This document shows, in pieces, positions 54,280-64,000 of a DNA stretch of 64,000 bases (position 1 is the stretch's first letter; each line of letters begins with the position of its first letter). Under the pieces are notes generated by a model that had not been told where the DNA came from, searched no databases, and worked only from the letters and a program-made list of their open reading frames with translations. This DNA comes from Agarophyton chilense (lineage: Eukaryota; Rhodophyta; Florideophyceae; Gracilariales; Gracilariaceae): positions 248,001-312,000 of the forward strand of contig JARGXX010000033.1 of NCBI GenBank assembly GCA_030374765.1. The letters run 5' to 3'. Position numbers and translations under genes: made by a program.

Positions 54280-55804
54280 ATGAGAAGAATGATGTCAAGC
54301 TCTACTTTCAGGAGTTTCAGCACAAAGAGTTTCTTGCCAACCATGCTCAAGGTCTACCTGCCTTTATCATACACAACGCGTATTCGAAAGAAGAGATTTC
54401 ATTTAAGAGAGCAGTGAAGGAATTCATGTCTCAAAGATTTTACGCAATGCGAATATTATTTCGAGCCATGTGTTGTACAATGTGGAGTCTCTCGACGATG
54501 GGTCACAGATCATAAAGGCCAGAATTGCCCCGCATGGAAACAAGGACAAAGAGAAACACAATCTTCTCACAGATTCTGCTACATGCCCTCCTGTTGGCTT
54601 TCGAATTTTTCTGTCCGTTTCTTGTTTGTTCAAATAGGCCCTTGTTATAGTCGATGTGAAATACGCGTTTCCACAAACTGATGAAGCGGAGAGGGGTGGT
54701 TATGTCGTACTTCCGCGCGAATGCACGAGCCGATCCTTCTAGTGGTTACTTTTGGCTGCTTCTTGTGGTGTCGTTAACGCTAATGCCAAGTGGAAAGAGC
54801 ACAGTGACGCCTTTTTCAAGGACTTTGGATTTTCGCAGCTCGCTTACGTTTTTCAACTGTTTTACATTCGCGCCAAAGATGCACTACAGTCTGTGGCAGT
54901 TAAGCTTGTCAATGACATTTTCTTTGCTGGAACAATGACGGCTCTCAACTCTCTTGTGGAGGAAGTTGGAAACACGTACGAACTAGGAACAATCGTTTAC
55001 AGTCCTGGTACGTTTACGTTTTTTGGTCTATCAATCACCCAGCATGCAGATTTTACGATTACTATGCATGGGGAAGAAAAACTTCAGGCTCTCAAGGTCT
55101 TCCCGCTCACCCTTATGCGTCTTAAACAGGATGATTCACCTCTCAATGAACTGGAATATTCAGAATTCAGGTCGCTGAATAGCTCTTTGGGATGGATTGG
55201 AGTAGCTGCAAGGTTCTGTTCATTGGTTTCAAGTGTTTTTCAGCAGAAAGTTCCTAGCTCTACTTTACATGATCTGATCACCCAAACGAACCTGCTTCGT
55301 TCACTGAAGAAATTAAGAAATACGATCCAGTTCAAGAGACCAAATGATTCAAAGCGCTACCATCTATCTTTGCTAGTGTTCTCCGATGCTAGTCGACCGT
55401 CAGAGTCTAGAAAATTGGGATTTATTGCTGGATTGATGATTGAATAGCTCCAATCTGGTTCGTTCTTCCGCACCCTCAACTGGTCTTCTACGAAATCCAA
55501 AAGTCCAGTTCTCTCTGTTGGAGTAGCTGAGACTTTGGCAGAGAATATGGGTATAGATGAAGGGAAGTTGTTGACGAAGCCCTACAGTTGTTTACCCAAC
55601 CTTGAAGTAGATCTGGTTGTGTGCGTGGACTCTAAGGATCTGTATGACTCTTTGTCGACATGTCGCAGTGCTACCGACAAGAATATCCGAGGCGATGTTG
55701 CTGAGATAAGATATGAGTTTGAAACAAGGAACATAAGTCGTATGGTTTGGATACCCGGAAAGACGAACCTTAGCGATCCATTGAAAAAAACGGATAGCCC
55801 GTGA
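54280..55804 (+). pseudogene. Copia-4 reverse transcriptase and RNase H
   Basis: RT begins near HNAYSKEEISFKRAVKEF. Motif A is readable as VDVKYAFPQTDEAE near 54650 after frame changes. 54752-55447 holds the rest: WKEHSDAFFKDFGFSQ, KLVNDIFFAG where V-D-D is expected (so Asp is Asn), FFGLSI, LNSSLGWIGVAARF and FSDASRPSESRKLGFIAGL of RNase H. 55535-55804 finishes RNase H (VCVDSKDLYDSL, IPGKTNLSDPLKK). The N-D box should abolish polymerase activity. Confidence 0.8.
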
Positions 55805-55907
55805 AGCCAGACTTTACAGCTTTTGATGTTCAGCAGCAAGCTTTCATTGAGTTTTCCGGAGGCTCAGTCGCGCAGGTCCAACGTCTTCCTTGGCTAGCTA
55901 CCAAAAT

Positions 55908-55923
55908 AAGGAAAAGAAGTGAA
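55908..55923 (+). other. Copia-4 polypurine tract
   Basis: AAGGAAAAGAAGTGAA directly before the 3' LTR. Confidence 0.65.
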
Positions 55924-56246
55924 TATCAAGAGCTACAGTTGCTTTCACCTCTTTGGGATGGTTACGAAGCCGTTTTGGACGCACATGCATCTCGTTTTTT
56001 GGGGTGCGGCCCTTTCGGATATCATGCAATTCAAAGGGTGCTCACCTGATTAGAAGTGCTTTCGTATTTGGAACCATCGTAGGATATATAGATACTCTAT
56101 AATTCTATATAAGAGCTTACCAAGTTGCTTGAACTCACAAGAACGAGATCGATCGAGGAAAAACTGTTACCACGTTACGCTACCGTTTGTTCGATACATT
56201 ACTCTCATTGTTACGTTACAGTTTGTTCGTTATCAAAACCTTTTAA
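55924..56246 (+). repeat. Copia-4 3' LTR
   Basis: 323 bp, aligned without gaps to the 5' LTR with 7 differences by eye (about 97.8% identity). It includes the TATA box at 56106-56113. Confidence 0.92.
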
Positions 56247-56251
56247 TAGAC
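56247..56251. repeat. Copia-4 target-site duplication, right
   Basis: TAGAC, identical to 51105-51109. Confidence 0.9.
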
Positions 56252-57245
56252 ACGCAGCCAACCAAAGCAGATATTTGCTTGCTTTAAAGACGAGGAGGAC
56301 AAGAAACGAAGGGAGTGATCGCATTATAGGTTCATGATTCGTTTGGGATTGGTAGTGAGAAGTTCTTGGAGGAAGAGGAACTTAAGTGCGTGAGGTTTGA
56401 AATTCTGCAGAGTAAGCCCAGGGAGATTCTTTTGAACGGGACAAGCGTTGAATTCAACGGTCTCACAATCTTCAAGTGCTCCGGAAATATCATCAAGAAC
56501 TGCCAGAAGAAGAAGCTACAATCGGGTAAAAGGGCTACAACAGAAGCGGAATTTACGAGCACCAGAGCTCAGATATAGTACATCCCGTGTTGCACGAGAC
56601 CCAACTTATGTGAATCTGTACAACTTCTTGCGCGTGCGTGCTCATCACCGGACATTCCAGATCACAAATCTCTGAACAGGGTCGTGGATCGTTGTAATTT
56701 AACAGCAGAGGTTGGTTTGCAGTTCGTACCACTTGAAAAAGATTCCGTCAGCCTCGCATTGTTCACTGACGCATCATTTGCGAATACCAAGAACTTGAAA
56801 TCACAGATCGGGTATGTTCTAGTCCTGGTAGACAGCGAAGACCACGCGAACGTCATCCATTACAAAATTTCACGATGCAAGCGTGTAACTAGATCTGTTA
56901 TGGCGGCAGAAATTCATGGGCTTCTCTACGGGTACGACAACGCTTAGGTTGCCAAACATATACTGGAAGAGGTATTGGGAAAAGGTATTGATCTCGATGC
57001 ATATGTAGATTATAGGACGGTTATTAATGTTATCGCTAAAAGCAGCGGCACTTTGAAACATTTTTCTACAGATCGATGTTACCGCCATGCGAGAATGTCA
57101 CTCAAAAGGAGAGCTACGTTTTTTGGCCTGGATTCTCGGACAACAGAATATCGCTGATGGGATGACGAAGGGACTGGTGACGGACTCGCATCTTCTCTGG
57201 AAGGTGATGAAGACGAATAAGTTACACATCAATCCGCAAGAATGA
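56252..57245 (+). pseudogene. Copia-3 RT 3' part and RNase H
   Basis: RT resumes after the insertion. At about 56318-56345 the active-site box reads L-stop-V-H-D-S-F-G-I-G, where related elements have L-Q-V-D-D-S; both the Gln codon (now TAG) and the first Asp (now His) are changed. 56366-56578 continues with EEEELKCVRFEIL and RNase H follows at 56684-57157: SLALFTDASFANTKNLKSQIG, VTRSVMAAEIHGLLYGYDNA, AYVDYRTVINVI and ends with a degraded MTKGLVTDSHLLW near 57200. Confidence 0.75.
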
Positions 57246-58078
57246 ATCGAAAAGCGTAGCCAATGATTTTAACTTTGTCCAAAAAGGAAAATTCTGGATT
57301 GCGGAGATCTTGGCAGACTTCTCCGCCAGTTTCGCTGGACTCTGTCACGAGAGCGCCGTGCCTGAAAGTTATCTACCGCCGTTGCTGGCCGACGGCGTGA
57401 TCGGTGGTTTTCATCCTACTTTAGTAGTTTTTGTTTGTTCTAGCTTGTGCCAAGTAAAACAGACAATCATCTTTTAATAAATATCAATCACTTCGTCTTT
57501 TCCGACTCTTCGACATCAACCAGCCTCGCCGAGAGGCCGTCTTTGGCTTTGCACGCAGCCTCTACAAGTACCGTCACTGCGATTTCCCTTACAACCGCAG
57601 CACAGTCCTTCAAGGACTGGTCGCCGGTTATCAGGGTTACAGATTCTTCTATACCCTGGGCGGCATTGTACCAGACCTTGCGCCATTTTGGCAGTCAGGT
57701 GTGAACACTTGCTGCGCGTACCGGGAAACCATGGTCGCAGGAGATGCTTCATTTTCAATGTCGTCACATTGAACAGCGAGTTTCCCCGCCGCCCATCCGT
57801 ACCTTTCACCCATATATAATTCATTACATCAAACATGATCGCAGCGTACTGAAGAATGTTAAAGTCGTGAATATATGAAATGCCATTCACAGAGTTCAAC
57901 CCTAGTTTTTTTCGTGCCTCCGACTGATACGTATTCCAGCTCATACACTCTTTTTTTAAAGCAGATAAAAACCCACTTTTATTGGCGTGACGGACTTTTC
58001 CGTTAGAAGTATGAACTTTGTAGGCATCACCCTACAGCGAGCTTATGTATTGGGAACGATTTAAAGCATTTCACCTCT
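57246..58078. other. unassigned region right of Copia-3
   Basis: 57516-57944 on the minus strand is open for 142 residues (Cys/Arg-rich end, CCGCKGNRSDGTCRGC), but no family is recognised and the plus strand is also open at 57447-57704. No LTR for Copia-3 was found here. Confidence 0.35.
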
Positions 58079-60680
58079 TTATTGCGTGATCACCTCCGTC
58101 AGTGTCCCCTCACAGCTTGCCGCTCGTTTTACAAAAGTCGACGTCGTCATCAGCTCTGAAATAATATATATTCTGTCGGTAAGGGCATTGCGGGGTTTTT
58201 TATGTTTCTTTGCAAGAGAAATAGAATGATTCTCTTTTTCAGACTCCATAGCAGAGGCTGCAGTACTTATCTGAAACCTGTTTTTCCGTTTCCCTTTGAA
58301 TCGTTTTACACGAAAAAAGGTTCTAATAGCAGAGTGAGATAAAGGGCCAAACAAGTCGGATAGAATTGACGAAGGATGGAGTTCGGCACTGTTAAGTACA
58401 TGCTTTTAAATCCCTTGTATGCGATCTTGGAGGGCTTTGTTGCATAATTCGTCAGGACGTTCACCAAAAACATTTCTCAACCGCGCACATTGACGATGCT
58501 GTAGAGAGAGGAATCCTTTTGTTCTCATCAGACGATCCATGGCTCGCACAGAACTGTTTTGTATGGAGTTCTTATCGTTCATCATCGCAGGGTTGAATTC
58601 TGATGCATTGTGGTCGTTATTTCGAACTCAATTATAAGAACGAACGCCACCGGTTACGCTCATTATCAACAGTCGAGCGTCTGAGGCATCCACCAGCCAG
58701 GCTCCTGCAGTTTCAAGAGTAGCTATCATTAGAAAGTTTAGCTCTTTCACCATTCGAATAGTGAGCATTTCCAACGCCTCATCAAGATGAACGTTTGTCC
58801 AACCACGACTGTCGTAGGAGCTGCCGGATGCTGATGTAAACTTGGGAACCCTCGCAACCATTGCCCCAGGTGTTTGTAGGAACAATTGACTGAAAAAAGA
58901 ATCGTGGCATTATAGCTCTCATGAAGCCATAGAAACGATAAACTTTTTGATAATTGAGATGACCTGACGTATGCAGCACATTCGTCAAGCGAAGCCAGCA
59001 GCTGTCCAGAAGATCTGTGTCCCCAGTGCGGGATAGAACATGAAATCCCACTGCTTGTAACAGACAGGTCAGTAGCACTGTATTAACGAAGCGCATTCCA
59101 TTAGGGTTATGTGAGAAGGTCATAATCCGTTCGCGACATAGCCGACCAATCTCTACAGTACTGTCTTTCACCGCATCTCTTGTGGCCAATAACATTTTAG
59201 AAGTACTCCTTTGTTTTACGAAATTTTGTAGTACCTTACTTACTGAGCAAACCTTTTCAATTGCATCCTTTACATCTGGGCACTCGGTCTGGAGCAACCA
59301 TATCATGTGTATCATCATAGCGGCACAGATGCTGATCAGCAAAGCGCGATTATTTCTTTCATGACCGTGATTCATAATGTTATGTACTTGAGACTGTGAA
59401 AGGCCTGCACATTGTGCGAGCTTCTTTAAGCTAAAGCCGTCCATCATTTCTTTGCACATGGGATAAAGGCTTTGCTTCTCAACATGAAAGAAGCCTGGGA
59501 AATGCACAAGCCATTCATGAACTTTAAGTTCATTGTAAAGAGTCGAACATGATCCTCGCCGCTGCGCCTCAGAGTACGAGCTTTTCCAGATTTTCATGAG
59601 CATGCGATATGTAGGCCGATCGCCAGAAACAATCACATATTGTGGCCTTCCTGGCTCTCCAGGTCTGAGTTGTTCTTGTACAAGCCCTAGTTTCTGATGA
59701 ATTGTGAAAATGCCTGAGGCGCTCATGCGAGATGTATCCACAAAAACAACTCTCTGTTTTTGGAGCGAAGAATGCGTAATTGGAATCCCCCAGTGAGGTT
59801 TGAAGCAGGACAAAAGTAACGACCGAATGACGAACGTAATATCAAATAAATCATTGAGGTTACTTTGATCATTTTTGGAATGTAAAGAAGAGACGAACGC
59901 GCTTCTGCTCCATAAAGATGTGACATGACTAGTGGCCAACCAGCCATTAAAGACTTCATTCTGTTCGTTAGCGTCCAAACTCGTTGAACAGGTAGAGCTA
60001 GGCTGGACGGTATTTAAATTCCGTAGTTTGCTCTGGATAATTGACTGAGTTGCCGTCCCACTTACCACTCGAAGACATTTTTGTGCCGCTTTCACGCTGT
60101 GTAAATGAAGAATGTCATAGTTATCCACCTGAACAGTTATAATCTTTTTGTTGAGAGATATGTTTTCGAAAGCCCCATCTTTAGCCTGCTCGCGCTCCGA
60201 TATTAACCCCATACGATAGCGCTCAGTAGTGTCGTATGAGACAATAAGACTTTGGAAGTTTAGTACACTTGTCCAAGATGGAGACGATTCTAAAATATTA
60301 GCAATTAAGGTTGTCATCATTAAAGGCCCGCCAAACACTCGAGAGCGAGAGAAGACCATCTGCTCGATGACTCTGTAAGCGCGTACTTACAAGAGATAGT
60401 ATGCGCAAATAATGTCTTAAGAATTGGTTTAGGTGAGCGAGTTCCATTTATGTTTCTCGGAATCAAGGATCCTGTCAACATTGTCGTTCAAGGGGAAAAG
60501 ATTAAAGAGCTGTTCATCTTGGACCGATGCAAAAACCTTCCACGACGCCAGTCCACGATCAGATGCCATTTCAATAATAGTTGCGGACCACAGTTTCGTT
60601 GGAATAGCACATATTTCTCCCAGAAGATTCCACTTCTGCGCCTGTAGTCACTGCCACGCTCACGGTAGCGCTTTGCTACA
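58079..60680 (-). pseudogene. DUF6589-like gene, broken
   Basis: The largest open piece, 58782-60359, encodes 525 residues. It starts RSRVFGGPLMMTTLIANILE, then LNFQSLIVSYDTTERYRMGL, IITVQVDNYDILHLHS and, after a gap, YVIVSGDRPTYRMLMKIW and WLVHFPGFFHVEKQSL. That succession (RS-x-V, GLSVSYDT, VDNxDI, GDRxT, PGxxH) recalls the uncharacterised DUF6589 family, seen in fungi and animals. Upstream frames continue the similarity to about 60680 (LWSATIIEMASDRGLASW; KTLFAHTISCKYALTESS). Downstream, another frame gives GWTNVHLDEALEMLTIRMVKEL, a TGA (58628-58630), more coding-like sequence, a TAA and a basic end at 58079. At least three frame changes and two stops mark it as a pseudogene unless introns are present. 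Function unknown. Confidence 0.55.
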
Positions 60681-62687
60681 ATTCCAATTAGCCGTCTTAT
60701 TAGCCGTCTTCGTTCCGATGTTGAAAGTGGTGACAGTTTAGACCCTTTCAATGTGATAGCGCTATGAACAGTTCCTCAAAGCGCTGCGGGGGTAGCGTAG
60801 CAACGTAGTTTTCGAGACAATGAGTAAATATGAACATCACGGGCCGCGAGTACAGAGCCAAAACGTGCTTCAATGCTTCTCGTGCATATATCTGCAGAGG
60901 GATTTGCAGAATGACTGTTGAAGATCTTTCGGCACATAAAAACTACTCGAACTGGCAGAAAACGCGCGCTAGGTACGACTGAAAATAAAGCAATTATGTT
61001 TTTCTTCAGGTCCATTTCAACTTTGAAAGAAAACTCGTTCACCACACAAAACTGTGCTTCATATTCAGAACTGTCAAACGCAAATAACACGCAATCCACC
61101 AGACAGTGGTCAGCGGATTCATTCAAATTATGCAGCAGAAACATAGGACGGACACCAATAAATCCTTTGGAAATGACATATCGACAAGTCCCACACGTTT
61201 GTTTGCCCGATACATCTTCTATACTTTGCCTTTTACAAGATAAACTTTTGAATCACCTCACTGATTTCCATAAATTCTTCTGTTTATTCCAGTATAGTAT
61301 TCTTAAAAAATGGCAGAGGCCTTAGATTACCACTTGAACCAGAGCACCCAAAACATTCAAAAACACAACAACCAGCGAAGGCCCCGCGAAAAGTAAAATC
61401 AGATCTTAGGGCTTCGTTCGAAGCGTGTCTGCAGTAATTGTGATGAAACTTGCAAAAACGTGTTTTCGGTATTGTTTTCAGAATGTATTCAGCATCCCCA
61501 ACTTCTATTCCGGAACGAAGACATAGCTCTTCAGTGAAACCTTTTCGCACATCGTTAGATCACATTGAAACAATATAAAGAGGAAAATTTAGTGACACGG
61601 GTTGGGGATGTGCAGTGACTTCAAAACTTTGTCCATTAGTCTGACGTAATTTTGAGCAGATGAAACAACAGTATCAGTGTTGAACTTCTTTTATGAACTC
61701 TACCTCTCCATTTTTTCAAAGCGGCCATTGACTTTCGACACTGCTTCTTCAAGACAATTTCTGCCGAACCCATGGTTTTGTCACGGCAAGATGAGCACAG
61801 CAAGAATAGTCCTGCACTTTTGCCAACAAACGGATTCGGGAAATGATAGGTTTGTATAACTGCTCTGTTCTGGACTTGTTTGGAGCTTAATTGAACGTAC
61901 TTGGTCGGCTATTTAAGATGAAACTGTCCACAAGCTGCACAATCTTGAGCAAAAGGGTTCAAAGTAAGCTTTTGACCCACTGGGCGCAGTCTCGTTTCCG
62001 TTGAACCCATGTCCTCTGAACACCAAATAATGTAGGCTGGAGATATATGGTGAGCAAAAGGAAGGTTGAAGTTTTCGACGTTGCGCGTTGACCGACGCGA
62101 CAAAAGATGTTCCGCTGTAAGGAAAGGCTTCAATAGCGTTGAGTTCGTCGGTTACTTTTGTAGAACAAGAACGCAAAAATGGCCATTCGACTGACCCCTG
62201 AGTTTTTTTTTATTCACTCAGCATTTCGGGGAATTTCCAAAATTTTCTGGAATCCCACGGTCTGCGCTGCTGGAAGTTACTGTTTAGTGAAACTGGTCGT
62301 GGTTTTGGTTTTGTGTTGGTGGTGGGTGGGGGGTGCACTGTATAGCTAGAGCAGTAAAGCTCCACCGGTCTTTAAACGCATTTTGGTGGAGCATTGCTGT
62401 CAGTTGCGCACAACAGCCGACACTCGTGACTACACGGCATTAGTTACATGCAGGTGATCGGCATGCCTCAGGCATGATTAGGTCTTGCTTTACATTCGAC
62501 ATGATTCACTTCAATGCTCACATATGCGAACTCATAAACCTCAACTGTTACCACAGTTGTGAAGCAACAATTCTTCTTCTACGCATCAGCGCACCGATAT
62601 GGAAATGCACGCAAGGCGTGATCTCAAGAAACTCGAGAAGCGCAGGCATTGCTGAGGCGTCTTCGACAGAAGGGAGTCAAGAACGGG
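60681..62687. other. region without recognised gene
   Basis: Minus-strand open pieces at 60776-61144, 61284-61550 and 61909-62176 could be the N-terminal part of the DUF6589-like gene. The 61284-61550 piece has a Cys/His-rich run (CKFHHNYCRH, CCVFECFGC), but spacing fits no finger I know. The promoter of the 62803 gene occupies the right end. Confidence 0.35.
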
Positions 62688-62693
62688 TATAAA
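62688..62693 (+). promoter_or_regulatory. TATA box for the Cys-rich protein gene
   Basis: TATAAA in GGGTATAAAGG, 115 bp upstream of the ATG at 62803. It is the clearest TATA box before a host gene here. Confidence 0.65.
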
Positions 62694-62802
62694 GGCCGAA
62701 ACTCATCTCCGTTCTTGTTCACGTCGTCATCTCAAACACAACCTTCACCTCTTGACTTCAATCAAGCCACCATACACAACACCCTCATCCACATCGCTCA
62801 AC

Positions 62803-63255
62803 ATGAATTCTCTTGTCCGTTTTTCGTTTTGTACCGTTCTCCTCCTGATCGTCTTGTGCGCACCGACTGGGTCTCATTCATTTTGCTTCAAAGATATGTA
62901 TCTCTCCCTGGGTGACGATCAACTCTGGGCGGCTGCCAGAGAGGGCAGTCGAGTTGGTGGATGTTACATTCCCTCTGCCGGCCCACCAGCCTTTTGTGAC
63001 CTTTATGTCAAATCGGCAGTCAGAGGATCTGATGGCGATTTTGGATGGCCAAAGAACAGAAATAACCGCGGAACTGGATGTGTCAAGGCTCCTGAACTTC
63101 CCCGAAGCAGGTCACACTGTTTCTTCAACAGGCGCGATTACGATCTTCCGAATAGTGAATTGAGTGCTTTCTGTACTGGAAATGGAAAAGCCAACGCTCT
63201 GGCTCAGCTTCGCCATGCTCTTCGTAATAATGCTTGTTTGCTACCTACCTGCTAG
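62803..63255 (+). CDS. small secreted cysteine-rich protein
   Basis: 150 residues from the ATG at 62803, preferred because it puts a signal peptide at the N-terminus (MNSLVRFSFCTVLLLIVLCA, cleavage near residue 26, after GSHS). An in-frame ATG at 62752 would add 17 polar residues before it. The mature part has 8 Cys (FCF, GGCY, AFCD, TGCV, HCF, AFCT, NACL, and the final Cys), an even number that would allow four disulfides. No family recognised. The gene is short and intronless with a good TATA box. Such proteins are often extracellular defence, structural or signalling proteins; the role here is unknown. Confidence 0.75.
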   Translation: MNSLVRFSFCTVLLLIVLCAPTGSHSFCFKDMYLSLGDDQLWAAAREGSRVGGCYIPSAGPPAFCDLYVKSAVRGSDGDFGWPKNRNNRGTGCVKAPELPRSRSHCFFNRRDYDLPNSELSAFCTGNGKANALAQLRHALRNNACLLPTC

Positions 63256-64000
63256 GAGCAGGTTGGTAATCGCAGTACCTGATGAGTGGAACTAATGTCA
63301 GCCATGTTGTAATTGGCGGTCTCATTTTCCATCGGCTCGAAACGTTTGTCTTTTTATTTAGTATTAGACTCAGATTGGGGATTAATTAGACTTGCTAAAA
63401 CTGATAAAATCCGTTGTGGAACACTTTTCATTGCGTTTTGGTTATTGAGCATTGGAACATGTATTGAAGGAGCGGAGCGGATTCAGTTTCTATAAATTCT
63501 GGATAATGAACTATGGGACTAATCGATTACCTCCGCTACAAAGATAGACTATTGTTAAGGATGCGAGCAATCTGTAGCACGCCAGCGCATTGCCATCACT
63601 TCCAGCGTGGCATTCACATGCTACACTGGCAATTCAATCGCTAGCAAGTTTAATTCGTTCGACCAATCACCGACCCCCTCGCCGGCTTACGTCCTCCGAA
63701 GGGACCTCTGCGCTACCGCAGGCATACGTCCTCCGATCGGACCTCTGTGCCACCAAGGTAGCCTCCCTGGCACATGCACCTCTTGGCTACTGATTGCTGA
63801 TGAGTACCAGAGCCAGCTACCCGGGAAGGTCTGCTAAAAAGCCGAACGGCTCCCCGCGACTACCCGCTACTACTGCATGGCGAAGGAGTGTCATAGCCAG
63901 TAAAGGAAGTCCGCAAGATCAAGAATTCTACCATCGCGTTCTTGCGGTCGCCCTGCAAGTACAACCGCAAGCGAAGCATCGACGACTGAGCTGTGTGCTC
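63256..64000. other. 3' region without recognised gene
   Basis: Only a two-copy 36-bp repeat (63685-63757) stands out. The GC content rises after 63660 and open frames overlap on the plus strand without motifs. Confidence 0.4.
63685..63757 (+). repeat. 36-bp imperfect tandem repeat, two copies
   Basis: Both units share TACGTCCTCCGA and GGACCTCTG, then diverge (CGCTACCGCAG against TGCCACCAAGG). The period is a multiple of three, so it could also sit in a reading frame. Confidence 0.65.

Larger units (their letters stand above)
51110..56246 (+). mobile_element. Copia-4: nested copia-like element with Tudor-like module
   Basis: A 5137-bp element with 323-bp LTRs at both ends and a TAGAC duplication, inserted in Copia-3 RT. 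Plus-strand order: primer-binding site overlapping the gag start, gag, integrase, an SH3-like integrase tail, a Tudor-like domain, RT and RNase H. Stops and frameshifts break it and the RT box is mutated, although the LTRs are nearly identical (7 mismatches counted over 323 bp). Confidence 0.95.
47140..57245 (+). mobile_element. Copia-3: decayed copia-like element, host of Copia-4
   Basis: Gag, protease, pre-integrase, integrase remnant and RT run from 47227 to 51109. RT and RNase H resume at 56252 and end near 57245. Copia-4 (51110-56246) splits the RT; removing it and one TAGAC restores continuity of the RT region. No LTRs were found for Copia-3 itself: its left end touches the inverted gypsy LTR pair. 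Confidence 0.8.

Noticed and set aside
57516..57944. 142-residue Cys/Arg-rich minus-strand open frame
   Set aside because: The opposite strand is equally open and the Cys spacing fits no family; kept only as unassigned sequence.
1..64000. CRISPR arrays, rRNA genes or prokaryotic operon signals
   Set aside because: No regularly spaced short repeats, no rRNA-like sequence and no Shine-Dalgarno-led gene strings were seen.

Overview
The window reads as eukaryotic nuclear DNA: intron-poor, retrotransposon-rich, with TATA-type promoters and secreted-protein genes carrying eukaryotic signal peptides and N-glycosylation sequons. No bacterial operons or Shine-Dalgarno spacing are seen. This layout fits a florideophyte red alga of the Chondrus type, but that is inference; a fungus or oomycete is not excluded from sequence alone.

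Layout. 1-8.5 kb: an unidentified decayed ORF (+), then a decayed Ty3/gypsy chromovirus on the minus strand (Gypsy-1). 8.5-23 kb: the gene island. It holds a head-to-head pair of paralogous secreted proteins (10253-10990 minus, 11921-12679 plus), a 494-residue secreted protein that may be spliced at its 3' end, a stand-alone adenylation-domain enzyme, an ECHS1-type enoyl-CoA hydratase and a six-TM FAD/NAD(P) oxidoreductase. 23-31.5 kb: two Ty1/copia elements meeting head to head at about 27.27 kb (Copia-1 minus, Copia-2 plus). 31.5-35.86 kb: a decayed region with a YqaJ-type nuclease pseudogene. 35.86-43.92 kb: a structurally complete Ty3/gypsy chromovirus (Gypsy-2) with 716-bp LTRs and a CGATC target duplication. 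45.75-47.14 kb: two further Gypsy-2-family LTRs in inverse orientation, in tandem, separated only by an 11-bp primer-binding-site remnant. 47.1-57.2 kb: a nest, with Copia-4 (323-bp LTRs, TAGAC duplication) inserted in the reverse transcriptase of Copia-3. 57.2-62.7 kb: a decayed DUF6589-like gene and unassigned sequence. 62.8-63.3 kb: a cysteine-rich secreted protein gene.

Most interesting: the adenylation enzyme and the membrane oxidoreductase look like the two halves of the fungal fusion protein TmpL, here as separate genes flanking an enoyl-CoA hydratase. In the mobile part, Copia-4 carries a Tudor-like module between integrase and reverse transcriptase, and its gag start codon lies inside a primer-binding site matching the anticodon arm of initiator tRNA-Met. 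Several elements have dead reverse transcriptases despite similar LTRs, and five conserved Trp codons have become stops.
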